From: Gordonia sp. OPL2
Lineage (GTDB): Bacteria > Actinomycetota > Actinomycetes > Mycobacteriales > Mycobacteriaceae
Length of the DNA: 61,052 nt
NCBI RefSeq assembly: GCF_003797825.1
Contig: NZ_RKME01000029.1
Span: 1-61,052, forward strand
Direction of reading: 5' to 3'
Position numbers and translations under genes: made by a program. Position 1 is the first letter of the stretch; each line of letters starts with the position of its first letter. Of the stretch, positions 8,153 through 16,297 are shown one piece after another. A model generated the notes under the pieces. It did not search any database and was not told the DNA's origin. It saw only the letters and a list, made by a program, of their open reading frames with translations.

Positions 8153-9832
8153 CTATTGCACCGGTTCCATGCCGGCCGCGGTCTCGAACTCGGTGATCGA
8201 GACGAACTTGACCCGTCGTCGACCATCGCTCTTGCCTGCAGACTTCTCCGCCGCGTCGATCGCCTTCCAGCCATCGAGATCGATCCGCCGAGCACCCCGG
8301 TCGGCGACGAGGTCGGCGACGTCGTCACGGCTCGTCTGTGGCGCCGCGAGGACTCCGTCGACGTGATCCCTCAGCACCGCCTCGGCGGTCTGCTGTCCAC
8401 ATATCCGGTTCATCCCGATTCCCCCCGTCGCACCCCGTTTGATCCATCCCGTCACATACAGTCCAGCGACCACGTCACCGTCGGCCGAGGCCTGCACCCG
8501 CCCGTCGGTGTTCGGCACGACGCCTTTGACCGCGTCGAACGGCAGATCGATGACCGGCACACCACGGTAACCGATCGCCCGCAGGACCAGTCCTGTCTCG
8601 AGGTCGAAGCGCTCGTCCGTCGGGGTCACCGCGACACGTTCGGTGCCGTCGGCATAGGCGTTGCGCACGACCGTGAGTCGTTCGATGGCGCCGTCGCCGG
8701 TGGCCTCCACGGGTGACACCAAGAAGCGGAAGACGATGCGGCGGTTCCCGTCGGTGGTCGGGCGTTCGGCGAACTCGCGGGCGAGCCGGATCTTGGTGGC
8801 GATCGTGGAATCGAGGGTGTCGTCGTCGAGAGCCGACTCCGTGGCCGGGTCGAGAGCGAGTTCCTCCGGATCGATCACGACGTCGACGCCGTCGACGTCA
8901 CCGAGCGCGAGGAACTCACTGTTGGTGTAGGCCGCCTGTGCGACACCGCGCCGGGCCAGCAGTACGACCTCGGTGACGTTGGACTCGCGGAGCGCTGCGA
9001 GCGCGTGGTCGGCGATGTCGGTCTTGGCAAGCTCGTCCGGATCGCTGACGAGGATGCGGGCGACGTCGAGTGCGACGTTGCCGTTGCCGATCACCACCGC
9101 GCGCTCGCCCGAGAGGTCGACCTCGAGGTCGGCGTAATCGGGATGGCCGTTGTACCAGGCCACGAACTCGGTGGCCGGGATCGACCCGGCCAGATCCTCA
9201 CCTTCGATGCCCAGGCGTTTGTCCGTCGCGGCACCCACGGCGTAGATCACCGCGTGGTACCGGTCGATGAGTTCGGCATGCGTGATGTGCTTGCCGACCT
9301 CGACGTTCAGGAAGTACGAGAAGTTCCGCTTGGCCGCCGTCGACGCGAAGGTCTTCTCCACGCCCTTCGTCGGGGCGTGATCGGGGGCCACGCCGGCGCG
9401 CACGAGTCCGTAGGGCGTCGGCAGCCGGTCGAACATGTCGACCTTGACCTGCTGTTTGCGAACCAGTTCCTCGGCCGCGTAGAACGCGGCCGGTCCGGCG
9501 CCGATGACCGCCACGTGCAGTTCGCCCTCCGGGAGCTGCGGCGCCTTCTTCGGCGGCACGAGCCCGCCCTCGACATCGTGATCCTTGTAGTAGTCCGCGT
9601 TGATCTGCAGATAGGGCTCGTCGCGTTCTTCGAGCTGATCGTCGGGAAGGATCGCCTCGACGGGGCACTCGTCGATGCAGGCACCGCAGTCGATACAGGT
9701 CTCCGGATCGATGAACAGCATCTCCGCCGTGAAGAACTCCGGCTCGTCCGGAGTGGGATGTATGCAGTTGACCGGACACACGCTGACGCAACTGGCATCG
9801 TTGCAACATGGTCTGGTGATCACATGCGCCAT
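8153..9832 (-). CDS. fprB: Ferredoxin--NADP(+) reductase fused to a ferredoxin (FprB type)
   Basis: A 559-residue two-part electron carrier. Residues 1-100 form a bacterial 2[Fe-S] ferredoxin: Cys9/10, 15, 19 and 23, then Cys46, 49, 52 and 56 in CIDCGACIDECP. The rest is an adrenodoxin-reductase-like flavoprotein with AVIGAGPAAFYAAEEL near 109 and VIGNGNVALDVARIL near 245, and a late GWIKRGATGGIGMNR. Order and length match mycobacterial FprB. It moves electrons between NADPH and ferredoxins that serve cytochromes P450 or oxygenases. The ATG at 9832 is 26 bp from a sequence matching the KstR operator consensus, so sterol-linked control is possible. Confidence 0.93.
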   Translation of the reverse strand: MAHVITRPCCNDASCVSVCPVNCIHPTPDEPEFFTAEMLFIDPETCIDCGACIDECPVEAILPDDQLEERDEPYLQINADYYKDHDVEGGLVPPKKAPQLPEGELHVAVIGAGPAAFYAAEELVRKQQVKVDMFDRLPTPYGLVRAGVAPDHAPTKGVEKTFASTAAKRNFSYFLNVEVGKHITHAELIDRYHAVIYAVGAATDKRLGIEGEDLAGSIPATEFVAWYNGHPDYADLEVDLSGERAVVIGNGNVALDVARILVSDPDELAKTDIADHALAALRESNVTEVVLLARRGVAQAAYTNSEFLALGDVDGVDVVIDPEELALDPATESALDDDTLDSTIATKIRLAREFAERPTTDGNRRIVFRFLVSPVEATGDGAIERLTVVRNAYADGTERVAVTPTDERFDLETGLVLRAIGYRGVPVIDLPFDAVKGVVPNTDGRVQASADGDVVAGLYVTGWIKRGATGGIGMNRICGQQTAEAVLRDHVDGVLAAPQTSRDDVADLVADRGARRIDLDGWKAIDAAEKSAGKSDGRRRVKFVSITEFETAAGMEPVQ

Positions 9833-9858
9833 CTGCTGTTTCCTTGGGATTCGACACG

Positions 9859-9872
9859 TGGAACGTGTTCTA
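9859..9872. promoter_or_regulatory. KstR-like operator
   Basis: TGGAACGTGTTCTA fits the published KstR consensus TnnAACnnGTTnnA at every fixed position. It lies 26 bp upstream of fprB and 60 bp upstream of the divergent thioesterase. Confidence 0.55.
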
Positions 9873-9887
9873 GTTTTTCCGTCCTGA

Positions 9888-9908
9888 GTATCTTAACTGC
9901 AAAGATAC
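9888..9908. promoter_or_regulatory. Inverted repeat between fprB and thioesterase
   Basis: A perfect GTATCTT-N7-AAGATAC palindrome, 23 bp before the thioesterase GTG. Its position in a divergent promoter region suggests an operator, and no matching regulator is adjacent. Confidence 0.5.
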
Positions 9909-9931
9909 CGGCGGCCGAAAGTAGGGACCGA

Positions 9932-10759
9932 GTGAGCGCCTCACCCAGTGGGACGGATGTCGAACCATTGCAGGATCGCAAGGACGGAGCGCGATACTTC
10001 GAAGCCGCGTATCGCGTGCGCACCGGCGACGTCGATCAGCAGATGCGCGTGCGACTCGATGCGGTCGCGCGCTATCTGCAGGACATCGCCAACGACAACA
10101 TCGAGGCGACCGACTACGGGGCGAGCGATCCGTTCTGGATCGTCCGGCGGACGGTGATCGACGTGATCCGGCCGTTCTCGTGGCCGGCGGGGGTGACCGC
10201 ACAGCGCTGGTGCGGTGCGCTGTCGACGCGCTGGACCAACATGCGGGTGCGGCTCACCGCCGACCACGAGACCAACCGCTTCAACCCGGATGAGCGCGAG
10301 CCGGGTCTGATCGAGACCGAGGCGTTCTGGATCAACGTCAACGATCAGGGGATGCCGTCGCGCATCACCGACGGCATGCTCGACATGTTGTCGCAGATGA
10401 CCGACGAACATCGGCTGCGGTGGAGGTCGATGAACCCCGACAAGGCGCCCGACGCGTCGTCGGTCGAACTGCCCGACCGCCAGCACGTGCTGCGCAGCAC
10501 CGACTTCGACCCGTTCAAACACCTCAACAACGCGGCCTATCTGGAAGCGATCGAGGATGAATTGATCGATCAGCCGGATCTCGTCGAGGGACCGCATCGC
10601 GCGGTCATCGAGTACCTCAGGCCGATCGTGCCCGGCGTGTCGATCACCCTGCGCAGGGTGCGCGAGGCCGACCGTCTCCTGGTGTGGATGCTCATCCCCG
10701 ATGACGCCGGCGACCAGGTCGTCGCGGCGACGGTGTCGGTGTCGAAGCTGCCGACCTGA
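9932..10759 (+). CDS. Acyl-ACP thioesterase-like protein (double hotdog)
   Basis: A 275-residue protein with two hotdog domains, as in the acyl-ACP thioesterase family. The first contains YFEAAYRVRTGDVDQQMRVRLDAVARYLQD, and the second contains HVLRSTDFDPFKHLNNAAYLEAIEDE, with the conserved His-Asn in HLNNAAY. It should release free fatty acid from an acyl carrier. The GTG at 9932 is preferred because the open frame upstream is antisense to fprB and carries no family sequence. It is divergent from fprB, with the KstR-like box and a second palindrome between the two genes. Confidence 0.85.
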   Translation: MSASPSGTDVEPLQDRKDGARYFEAAYRVRTGDVDQQMRVRLDAVARYLQDIANDNIEATDYGASDPFWIVRRTVIDVIRPFSWPAGVTAQRWCGALSTRWTNMRVRLTADHETNRFNPDEREPGLIETEAFWINVNDQGMPSRITDGMLDMLSQMTDEHRLRWRSMNPDKAPDASSVELPDRQHVLRSTDFDPFKHLNNAAYLEAIEDELIDQPDLVEGPHRAVIEYLRPIVPGVSITLRRVREADRLLVWMLIPDDAGDQVVAATVSVSKLPT

Positions 10760-10838
10760 CCGGGCCGCATTCTGCTGCCGCCCGAGGTCAGTGCAGGCGA
10801 TCCGGCTTGTGACGACTGTGCGCTCCGCGGCCGGGGCC

Positions 10839-11387
10839 TCACTGACCTCCGCTGAGCAACAACTCCATGAGTTTGGTCGGAGCGGCGCACGGATCGGCGG
10901 GCACGGCGCTGGTGCGCGGCTCGACCCACCAGGTGTAGACCCCGCGACTCGGCGCCCGGGCGGTCACGCCGCACACCGCGGGCCGTTTGGGGTCGCGCTG
11001 GGTGAACGCCGCCTGGCTGGCGACCTTGATGTTCTCGGTGTCGTAACCGAGTTTCTTCGCGGTGTCCTTCTCGGCCGTCGGGTTACCCCATTCGAACCAG
11101 TTGAACGTGACGCTCGCCGTCACCGAGCCCTCGACGATCCACCGGCAGATCGCGCCGTTGAAGGTGCCGCGCGCGACCTGTCCCCCGACCACCTCGGCGA
11201 TCTTCGCCGGCGAGAGCACTTCGCACTCGAGCAGGAGCTTGTCGAACTGGTCGGTGTCGACGTGGCCCTCCTGCTCGTTGTCGGCGGCACCGACCGCGAC
11301 CGGTTCGCCGTCGACGCTCCGGGCACAGGCCGACCCGAGGCCGACGAGCATGATGAGGACTGCGACGAGCGAGAGTGTCCGCCTCAT
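10839..11387 (-). CDS. DUF3558 lipoprotein
   Basis: A 182-residue exported protein. The signal MRRTLSLVAVLIMLVGLGSAC ends in a cysteine that fits a lipobox, although Gly at -3 is not ideal. The mature part has the DUF3558 pattern: a central Cys pair (ECEVLSP, AICRWIVEG), FNWFEWGNP and a late CGVTARAP. The ATG at 11387 overlaps the stop of the preceding DUF3558 coding sequence (ATGA), so the two paralogues are translationally coupled. The function of the family is unknown; it is a cell-envelope family of mycolic-acid bacteria. Confidence 0.85.
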   Translation of the reverse strand: MRRTLSLVAVLIMLVGLGSACARSVDGEPVAVGAADNEQEGHVDTDQFDKLLLECEVLSPAKIAEVVGGQVARGTFNGAICRWIVEGSVTASVTFNWFEWGNPTAEKDTAKKLGYDTENIKVASQAAFTQRDPKRPAVCGVTARAPSRGVYTWWVEPRTSAVPADPCAAPTKLMELLLSGGQ

Positions 11388-11929
11388 GACGCACGCTCGA
11401 TCGACAACCGCGACAGTTCGCGGGTGGCATCGCAGATCTGCTCGGTCGGCGGCGGCTGCTCCCCCATCAGGGCCTGCGTCCCGGCGCTGACCGACCATTC
11501 GAAGAAGTCGGCACCGAACGCGATGCCGATCTCACAGATCCCCACGTCGGAGGCGATGAATCCCTGGTGCCCGTTGATGTCGATGTCCTTCGTCGACTCG
11601 CGTGACAGTTGCTCGGTGGCGCGTTCACGTCCGATCGGTGAGCCGCGGTACCAGTTGAAGGAGGCCACCGGTCCGGTGCGGTCGTTGCTGCCGTCCCACT
11701 CACACACCGACGCGTTGTTCACCGTGTTGGAGAGGCCGGCGAACTTGGTGATCCGGATGACCTCGTCGGTACTCAGCCCACCGCACGCGCCGAAGAACGG
11801 ACCTGCACCCGCGTTTCCCGGTGCCTCCGGGGTCTTGGGTGCACCGGGGTCGTCGGAGTCGTCGGAGGAGCAACCGGCGAGCACCAGACCGAGCACGGCG
11901 ATCAGGGCGACGAGGAATCCGCTGCGCAT
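11384..11929 (-). CDS. DUF3558 lipoprotein (internal start, alternative reading)
   Basis: If translation begins at the in-frame ATG at 11929, the product is a 181-residue lipoprotein with signal MRSGFLVALIAVLGLVLA and the ideal lipobox LAGC. The mature part has FGACGGLSTDEVIRI, VCEWDGSN, FNWYRGSP and CEIGIAFG, which match the downstream DUF3558 gene in layout. No clear Shine-Dalgarno precedes this ATG, so initiation may rely on ribosomes arriving from the S4 frame. The signal peptide is the strongest evidence that this start is used. Confidence 0.65.
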   Translation of the reverse strand: MRSGFLVALIAVLGLVLAGCSSDDSDDPGAPKTPEAPGNAGAGPFFGACGGLSTDEVIRITKFAGLSNTVNNASVCEWDGSNDRTGPVASFNWYRGSPIGRERATEQLSRESTKDIDINGHQGFIASDVGICEIGIAFGADFFEWSVSAGTQALMGEQPPPTEQICDATRELSRLSIERAS

Positions 11930-12280
11930 CCGCAGACGGTCGAGGTCGCGGCGTTCACGCTTCGTCGGACGACCTGCGCCGGGGTCGCGCCGCGGCTGAC
12001 TCGCGCGGACCTCTGTGGGTAGCGGTGGCGGACTGTTGTCGATGTAGCACTCGGCGGCGGCCGGCGCGGACACCCGCTTGCTGATCAGCTTGGTGACCTC
12101 GACGACCCGTTCGGCACCGTGCAGACGCACGCGCACCTCGTCGCCGACAGACACCGGTTGCGCGGGTTTGGCGGTCACACCGTTGACGCGGACGTGTCCC
12201 CCGCGGCAGGCTGCGCCGGCTGCGGATCGGGTCTTGGTGAGCCGGATCGCCCAGATCCAGCTGTCGACGCGAGTGGCCAC
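11384..12280 (-). CDS. S4 RNA-binding protein continuing in frame into a DUF3558 lipoprotein
   Basis: One open frame of 298 codons joins two unlike proteins. Residues 1-117 are a complete Hsp15-like S4 RNA-binding protein (VDSWIWAIRLTKTRSAA, GHVRVNG, ending GRPTKRERRDLDRLR). Such proteins normally stop about here. Residue 118 begins MRSGFLVALIAVLGLVLAGC, a textbook lipoprotein signal followed by a DUF3558 domain. No stop separates them. Either the lipoprotein starts internally at 11929 and the S4 product is always extended, or a stop was lost. A membrane-anchored S4 fusion would be unusual. The GTG start at 12280 is chosen from the S4 homology. Confidence 0.6.
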   Translation of the reverse strand: MATRVDSWIWAIRLTKTRSAAGAACRGGHVRVNGVTAKPAQPVSVGDEVRVRLHGAERVVEVTKLISKRVSAPAAAECYIDNSPPPLPTEVRASQPRRDPGAGRPTKRERRDLDRLRMRSGFLVALIAVLGLVLAGCSSDDSDDPGAPKTPEAPGNAGAGPFFGACGGLSTDEVIRITKFAGLSNTVNNASVCEWDGSNDRTGPVASFNWYRGSPIGRERATEQLSRESTKDIDINGHQGFIASDVGICEIGIAFGADFFEWSVSAGTQALMGEQPPPTEQICDATRELSRLSIERAS

Positions 12281-12381
12281 GTCAGAAGCCGATCCGGTCC
12301 GTCACGCACCGGGCCTCCCGGCGCCCAGCCACCACCATGCGGTCTCCCTCCGGACTCGTTCGGTGCCCACTGTAGGTCGTG

Positions 12382-12576
12382 TCAGCTCCTGCGGGTCAGC
12401 AGGTAATACCCGCCGGCGACCGCGACGATCCCGAAGACGATCGCCAGGAAGGGGTTCGTGAGCCACCACAGCAGTCCGAACACGACGATGCCGGGCGACA
12501 CCGCGACGAGACTCATCCCGGGATGCTGCCGGACGACATCGGTGACCGCTTGACGTTTGGCCGGATCGACCGCCAT
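12382..12576 (-). CDS. Small two-TM membrane protein
   Basis: A 64-residue protein with two hydrophobic stretches (about 24-40 and 43-58) after a short charged N-terminus, MAVDPAKRQAVTDVVRQHPG. The ATG at 12576 follows AAGGAGGAA by 3 bp, which rules out the longer TTG-initiated version. A possible -10 element (TACAGT, reverse strand) lies at 12611-12616. I do not recognise the family; both ends are basic. It is probably transcribed alone. Confidence 0.7.
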   Translation of the reverse strand: MAVDPAKRQAVTDVVRQHPGMSLVAVSPGIVVFGLLWWLTNPFLAIVFGIVAVAGGYYLLTRRS

Positions 12577-12722
12577 GACTTCCTCCTTGGCCGAGGCGAG
12601 TTGTGATTCCACTGTAGCCAAGGAACCCCCACTGCCCGGCTCGCAGACGTAGCGGAAACCGTCGGTGGGCGACGATATTGGCTATGTCTGCAGCGAACTG
12701 CGTCCTCGGTCGGGGAAGGGAA

Positions 12723-12766
12723 GCGCCCCGCGCGACGCGAGGTGGGAGCGGCGTCACGCGGGGCGC
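12723..12766 (-). terminator. Terminator after the Ser/Asp-rich protein gene
   Basis: A 16-bp stem with one mismatch (12723-12738 against 12751-12766, starting GCGCCCCGCG) and a 12-nt loop, 12 bp after the stop of the gene at 12779-14506. It is very GC-rich, with no strong U-tract. Confidence 0.65.
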
Positions 12767-12778
12767 GGTTCGGTGAGG

Positions 12779-14506
12779 TCAGTCGGTACCGGACTCCGAG
12801 GACGAGGAACCAGACGACGTCGAGTCCGACGCGTCGGCGCCCGAGCCCGATTCGGAGCTGTCGGTGGTCGACGAGCCGGCGTCACCGCCGCCGGTGTCAG
12901 AGCCCGTGGCACTACTTCCGCTGTCGCCGGAGCTGCTGTCCGTCGAGCTGCTGTCCGTCGCGCTGCTGTCCGTCGCGCTGCTGTCCGTCGAGCCCGCCGC
13001 GTCCTCCGTTGCCCCATCGGAGTCTGCGCTGCGGTGCTTGCCCATGTACTCCACCGCCGACTCGGTGGCACGGTGCTTGCCGACGTATCCGGCGGAGTCG
13101 GTCGCGCTGTCGGAGGTCGTGTCACCGGAGGTCGTGTCACCGGCGGCCGCGTCGGGGATGTACGACGACGGGGCGTCGGTCGTCGCGGCGGCGGGGTCTG
13201 AGATCTCGGGAACGGTCGACGCGGCGCGGAGAGTCGTCGTCGAATTGGTCGCCGATGCCGCGCTCGGGCCCGGTAGGCCGAAAGGCAGTTCCACGTCCGG
13301 GAAATGGATGACCGGGACGATCTCGCCGGTGTCGAGTGCACCGAACTCGATCACCGGGGCACCGATGTGATTCGGCCTCTGCACCCCGTTGACGGTCACC
13401 CACGGGTTGAAGGTGACCTTCTGCCCGAGCCATTCGACGGTCGTCGGCGCCTGCGTGCCATAGTCGCTCGTCCAGCGCACGAAGTTCCCGCTGCCGAGTT
13501 CGTAGTCGCCGCCGAAGCTGAGGCGGCCGAAGTCCTTGCTGAGGGTGATCGGCAGATCTCCGTCCCCGGTGACGTTGGTGATCACCGCGGTGATCACGTT
13601 CCCGAGTACCGTCTCCGGATCGAAGAGTATCCCCGTCGGGTCGGTCAGACCGAACTGCACCTCGTTGTTGGGCGCCTTCCACCGGAAGTCGAACGTGCCC
13701 AGCACATTTGCGCACGCACCGACACCCTCGGCATACGCGCCGGTGAGGCCTCCGTAACAACTGACGTGCTCGATGCCGGGCAAGCTGATCGGCAGCTCGA
13801 TCCCGACGAGGGAGGTGGTGACCTCATCGGTGGTCCACGCGTTGGCCATGCCGACCAGCGCGAACGCGTAGGCCGTCCGGCCATCACTGGCACCTGCGGT
13901 GGCGAGGCTGACCGGGAGATACGAGACGGCGGTGGCGTTTCCGCCGGTGGTGGCGAAGGCGAACTGGAATCCGCTGCCGATGATGGCGGCGTTTCCGGTG
14001 GGCTGTTCCGGATTCACCAGGGGCGGGATGACATTGAGGATGTCGATCGAATCGAGAAAGTTGTAGACCCCTGAGGCGGCGGGCCACAGGCCGGTGGGTA
14101 CGAGCTCGATCCGGCCAGGAGCCACGATCGCCAGGCCGACCCCGGTGGACCGTGTGCAATCGGCGCCGCCGTTCTCACCTCCGGAGCCGCACAACTGGAT
14201 TCGCCATTGCTCGGCGATGTTCGAGCCACCGCCGTTGACGACGGCCATCAGACCGTCTTTCAGATCTCCCAGCTGATCCAGACCGTCGCTGCCGCCGAGT
14301 GCGCCGGAGACGACGTCGGAGATCACGTCGTCGATCGTCGGAGCGGCCTGCGCCTGTCCCGGCCCTATCGCCTGGCCCGCCCCGACGGCGGCGACGGTGG
14401 CCATGGCGGCGACACCCACCGCGACGCCGGCGCGCTTCCGCTTGCGATTCCGGCGCCGCTCATCCTTCCGTGATCGCCGAATTGCGTTGCGCCCCAAGTC
14501 GGTCAT
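12779..14506 (-). CDS. Exported protein with a Ser/Asp-rich tail, function unknown
   Basis: A 575-residue protein. A basic N-terminus (RRSRKDERRRNRKRKR) precedes a hydrophobic export signal that ends around AQAAP near residue 57. The body (about 60-430) is rich in Gly, Asn, Thr and beta-prone stretches, with three cysteines in the SCYGGLTGAYAEGVGACAN and QLCGSGGENGGADC regions. The last 140 residues are low complexity, mostly Ser, Asp, Thr and Gly, and hold two GKHR repeats and a four-fold TDSS[AS] repeat. The ATG at 14506 has GGGAG upstream. No anchoring motif is visible. I do not recognise the family; a cell-surface role is likely. Confidence 0.75.
   Translation of the reverse strand: MTDLGRNAIRRSRKDERRRNRKRKRAGVAVGVAAMATVAAVGAGQAIGPGQAQAAPTIDDVISDVVSGALGGSDGLDQLGDLKDGLMAVVNGGGSNIAEQWRIQLCGSGGENGGADCTRSTGVGLAIVAPGRIELVPTGLWPAASGVYNFLDSIDILNVIPPLVNPEQPTGNAAIIGSGFQFAFATTGGNATAVSYLPVSLATAGASDGRTAYAFALVGMANAWTTDEVTTSLVGIELPISLPGIEHVSCYGGLTGAYAEGVGACANVLGTFDFRWKAPNNEVQFGLTDPTGILFDPETVLGNVITAVITNVTGDGDLPITLSKDFGRLSFGGDYELGSGNFVRWTSDYGTQAPTTVEWLGQKVTFNPWVTVNGVQRPNHIGAPVIEFGALDTGEIVPVIHFPDVELPFGLPGPSAASATNSTTTLRAASTVPEISDPAAATTDAPSSYIPDAAAGDTTSGDTTSDSATDSAGYVGKHRATESAVEYMGKHRSADSDGATEDAAGSTDSSATDSSATDSSSTDSSSGDSGSSATGSDTGGGDAGSSTTDSSESGSGADASDSTSSGSSSSESGTD
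12932..12991. repeat. Four 15-bp tandem repeats
   Basis: Four direct copies of GCTGCTGTCCGTCG[AC] in phase with the reverse-strand gene. They encode the (S/A)TDSS repeats of its disordered tail, and copy number could vary by slippage. Confidence 0.85.
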
Positions 14507-14635
14507 GTGTCCCACTCCCCTGTCCACCCGATCAAGCGCGCTCATTGAATCACGGCGCCGAGCCGGTGTGTGCGATTTCAAAGAAATGGTCAACAAAGTC
14601 GAATCGCGGGACAGTTGTCCAGACGTGAACGCCCC

Positions 14636-16297
14636 TCACCACCGTGTTCGGTCGAGACGCTCGCCGCGCTCGGCAGCGTCGGCCGCACAGCCGAAGCCGA
14701 CCACCCACCGGCCGTCGGAGAGTTCGACACGACCGAGCATCATCGGCGACGGGAGCGCCGCGAGGAACTCGCCGAGCGCTTGCGGCGACAGCCGCCACGA
14801 CTCCCCCTCGACGACTCCTCCCGACGCCGGGTCCCGCACGAGTCCCGGCTTCGGCGGGGTGGTGTCGAGTGCCACGAGTCGGTAGTTCGCGGTGGTCGCC
14901 ACCTCGCCCACCCACCGGGCTCCGCGGTCGGAGAGTTCGTGGGTGAGCGGACCTCCCCGCATGTGCGCTCCGAACACCGCGAGCTCGACCGTCGGGGCCC
15001 CGGCGATCTCGGGCCACGCCGCGGGCGACGACTCCACCTGCCCGGCGAATCGTCGGGCGAGATCCACCAGCGCCGCGTCGTCGTGCGCTCGACCCAACAG
15101 CGTGACACCGAATTGTGCACGCGTGCCATCGGATTCGTCGATCTCGCCGGCGGGGATCGCCACCGCACTCAGATCGAACAGATTACAGAAGTTCGTGTAG
15201 GTGCCCATGCGGGAATTGACCCCCACAGGATCCGCCGCCACGTCGGCGAGACGCGGATGGAACGGGGCCGTCGGGACGAGCAGCGCGTCCGCGTCGCCCA
15301 GCTCGGCCATCGCCTCCGCCCGTAGCTCCGACAGCCGTCGCCGCGCCCGCAAGAGCTCGACCGCGGTGACATCGCCTGCGCTGCGGATGATCGTGGACAC
15401 CACCGGGTCGAGTCCCGAGCCGGAACCGAAGCCGTCGACATGATGTCCGACGGCGTCGTACCGCTCGGCGACCAGCGCGTCGTCGTAGAGCAGTCTCGCG
15501 GCCGCGAGGAATGCCGAGAGATCGATCGGTTTGATCCGTAGTCCGGCCGCCTCCGCGTGGGCGACCGCGGCGTCGAAGGCTGCACGCCAGTCGGGGTCGA
15601 GTTCGGGCAGTTCGGCGGGAATCGCGATCGTCGGCTGCTCCGGGGCGGCGAGCGCGGCGTCGGAACCGAACGGTCGGGGACCACGCGCGGCAGCCATCGC
15701 AGCCATGGCGCGATCGGCCAGTTCGAGGGTTCCGGCGAAGATCGTGACCGCGTCGTAGCTCGCGCAGGCGGGCACGACGCCGTCGGTCGAGACGACGCCG
15801 AGTGTGGGTTTGATCCCGACGATCCCCTGCAGTCCGGCGGGTATCCGGCCCGATCCCGCGGTGTCGGTGCCGATCGCGATGTCGGCGAAGCCGAGTGCGA
15901 CCGCGACCGCGGAACCGGAGCTGGAGCCACCCGAGATGCGATCGGGTCGACGTGAATCACGGACCGCCCCATACGGACTGCGGGTGCCGACGAGGCCGGT
16001 CGCGAACTGGTCGAGATTGGTCTTGCCGATCACGACGGCTCCGGCGGCCCGCAACGCGACGACCGCCGCCGCATCGCGCTCGGCCATCCGGGCGTACCCC
16101 GGGCATGCGGCTGTGGTGGACAGGCCCGCGACGTCGACGTTGTCCTTGACCGCGAGCACCACCCCAGCGAGTGGGCCCGCCGCGGCGAGTGACTCGCGAT
16201 GGTCTTCCTCGACGTCGGCCTGTGGCCGCAGCGTGATGAACACCTCCGGCCGATCGGCCTCGGCGATCCGCTGGTAGATCTCGGCGATCCTGCTCAT
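14636..16297 (-). CDS. atzF: Allophanate hydrolase
   Basis: A 553-residue amidase-signature enzyme that hydrolyses allophanate to ammonia and CO2. The Ser-cisSer-Lys triad is visible: Lys51 in AVKDNVDVAG, cis-Ser in ISGGSSSGSA (121-130), and the nucleophile Ser149 in GTDTAGSGRIPA. A C-terminal domain from about 435 matches the allophanate hydrolase tail (RFAGQVESSPAAWPEIAGAP, AVFGAHMRGGPLTHEL). The ATG at 16297 overlaps the carboxylase stop (ATGA). It is the last step of the guanidine/urea-carboxylase route encoded by this operon. Confidence 0.92.
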   Translation of the reverse strand: MSRIAEIYQRIAEADRPEVFITLRPQADVEEDHRESLAAAGPLAGVVLAVKDNVDVAGLSTTAACPGYARMAERDAAAVVALRAAGAVVIGKTNLDQFATGLVGTRSPYGAVRDSRRPDRISGGSSSGSAVAVALGFADIAIGTDTAGSGRIPAGLQGIVGIKPTLGVVSTDGVVPACASYDAVTIFAGTLELADRAMAAMAAARGPRPFGSDAALAAPEQPTIAIPAELPELDPDWRAAFDAAVAHAEAAGLRIKPIDLSAFLAAARLLYDDALVAERYDAVGHHVDGFGSGSGLDPVVSTIIRSAGDVTAVELLRARRRLSELRAEAMAELGDADALLVPTAPFHPRLADVAADPVGVNSRMGTYTNFCNLFDLSAVAIPAGEIDESDGTRAQFGVTLLGRAHDDAALVDLARRFAGQVESSPAAWPEIAGAPTVELAVFGAHMRGGPLTHELSDRGARWVGEVATTANYRLVALDTTPPKPGLVRDPASGGVVEGESWRLSPQALGEFLAALPSPMMLGRVELSDGRWVVGFGCAADAAERGERLDRTRW

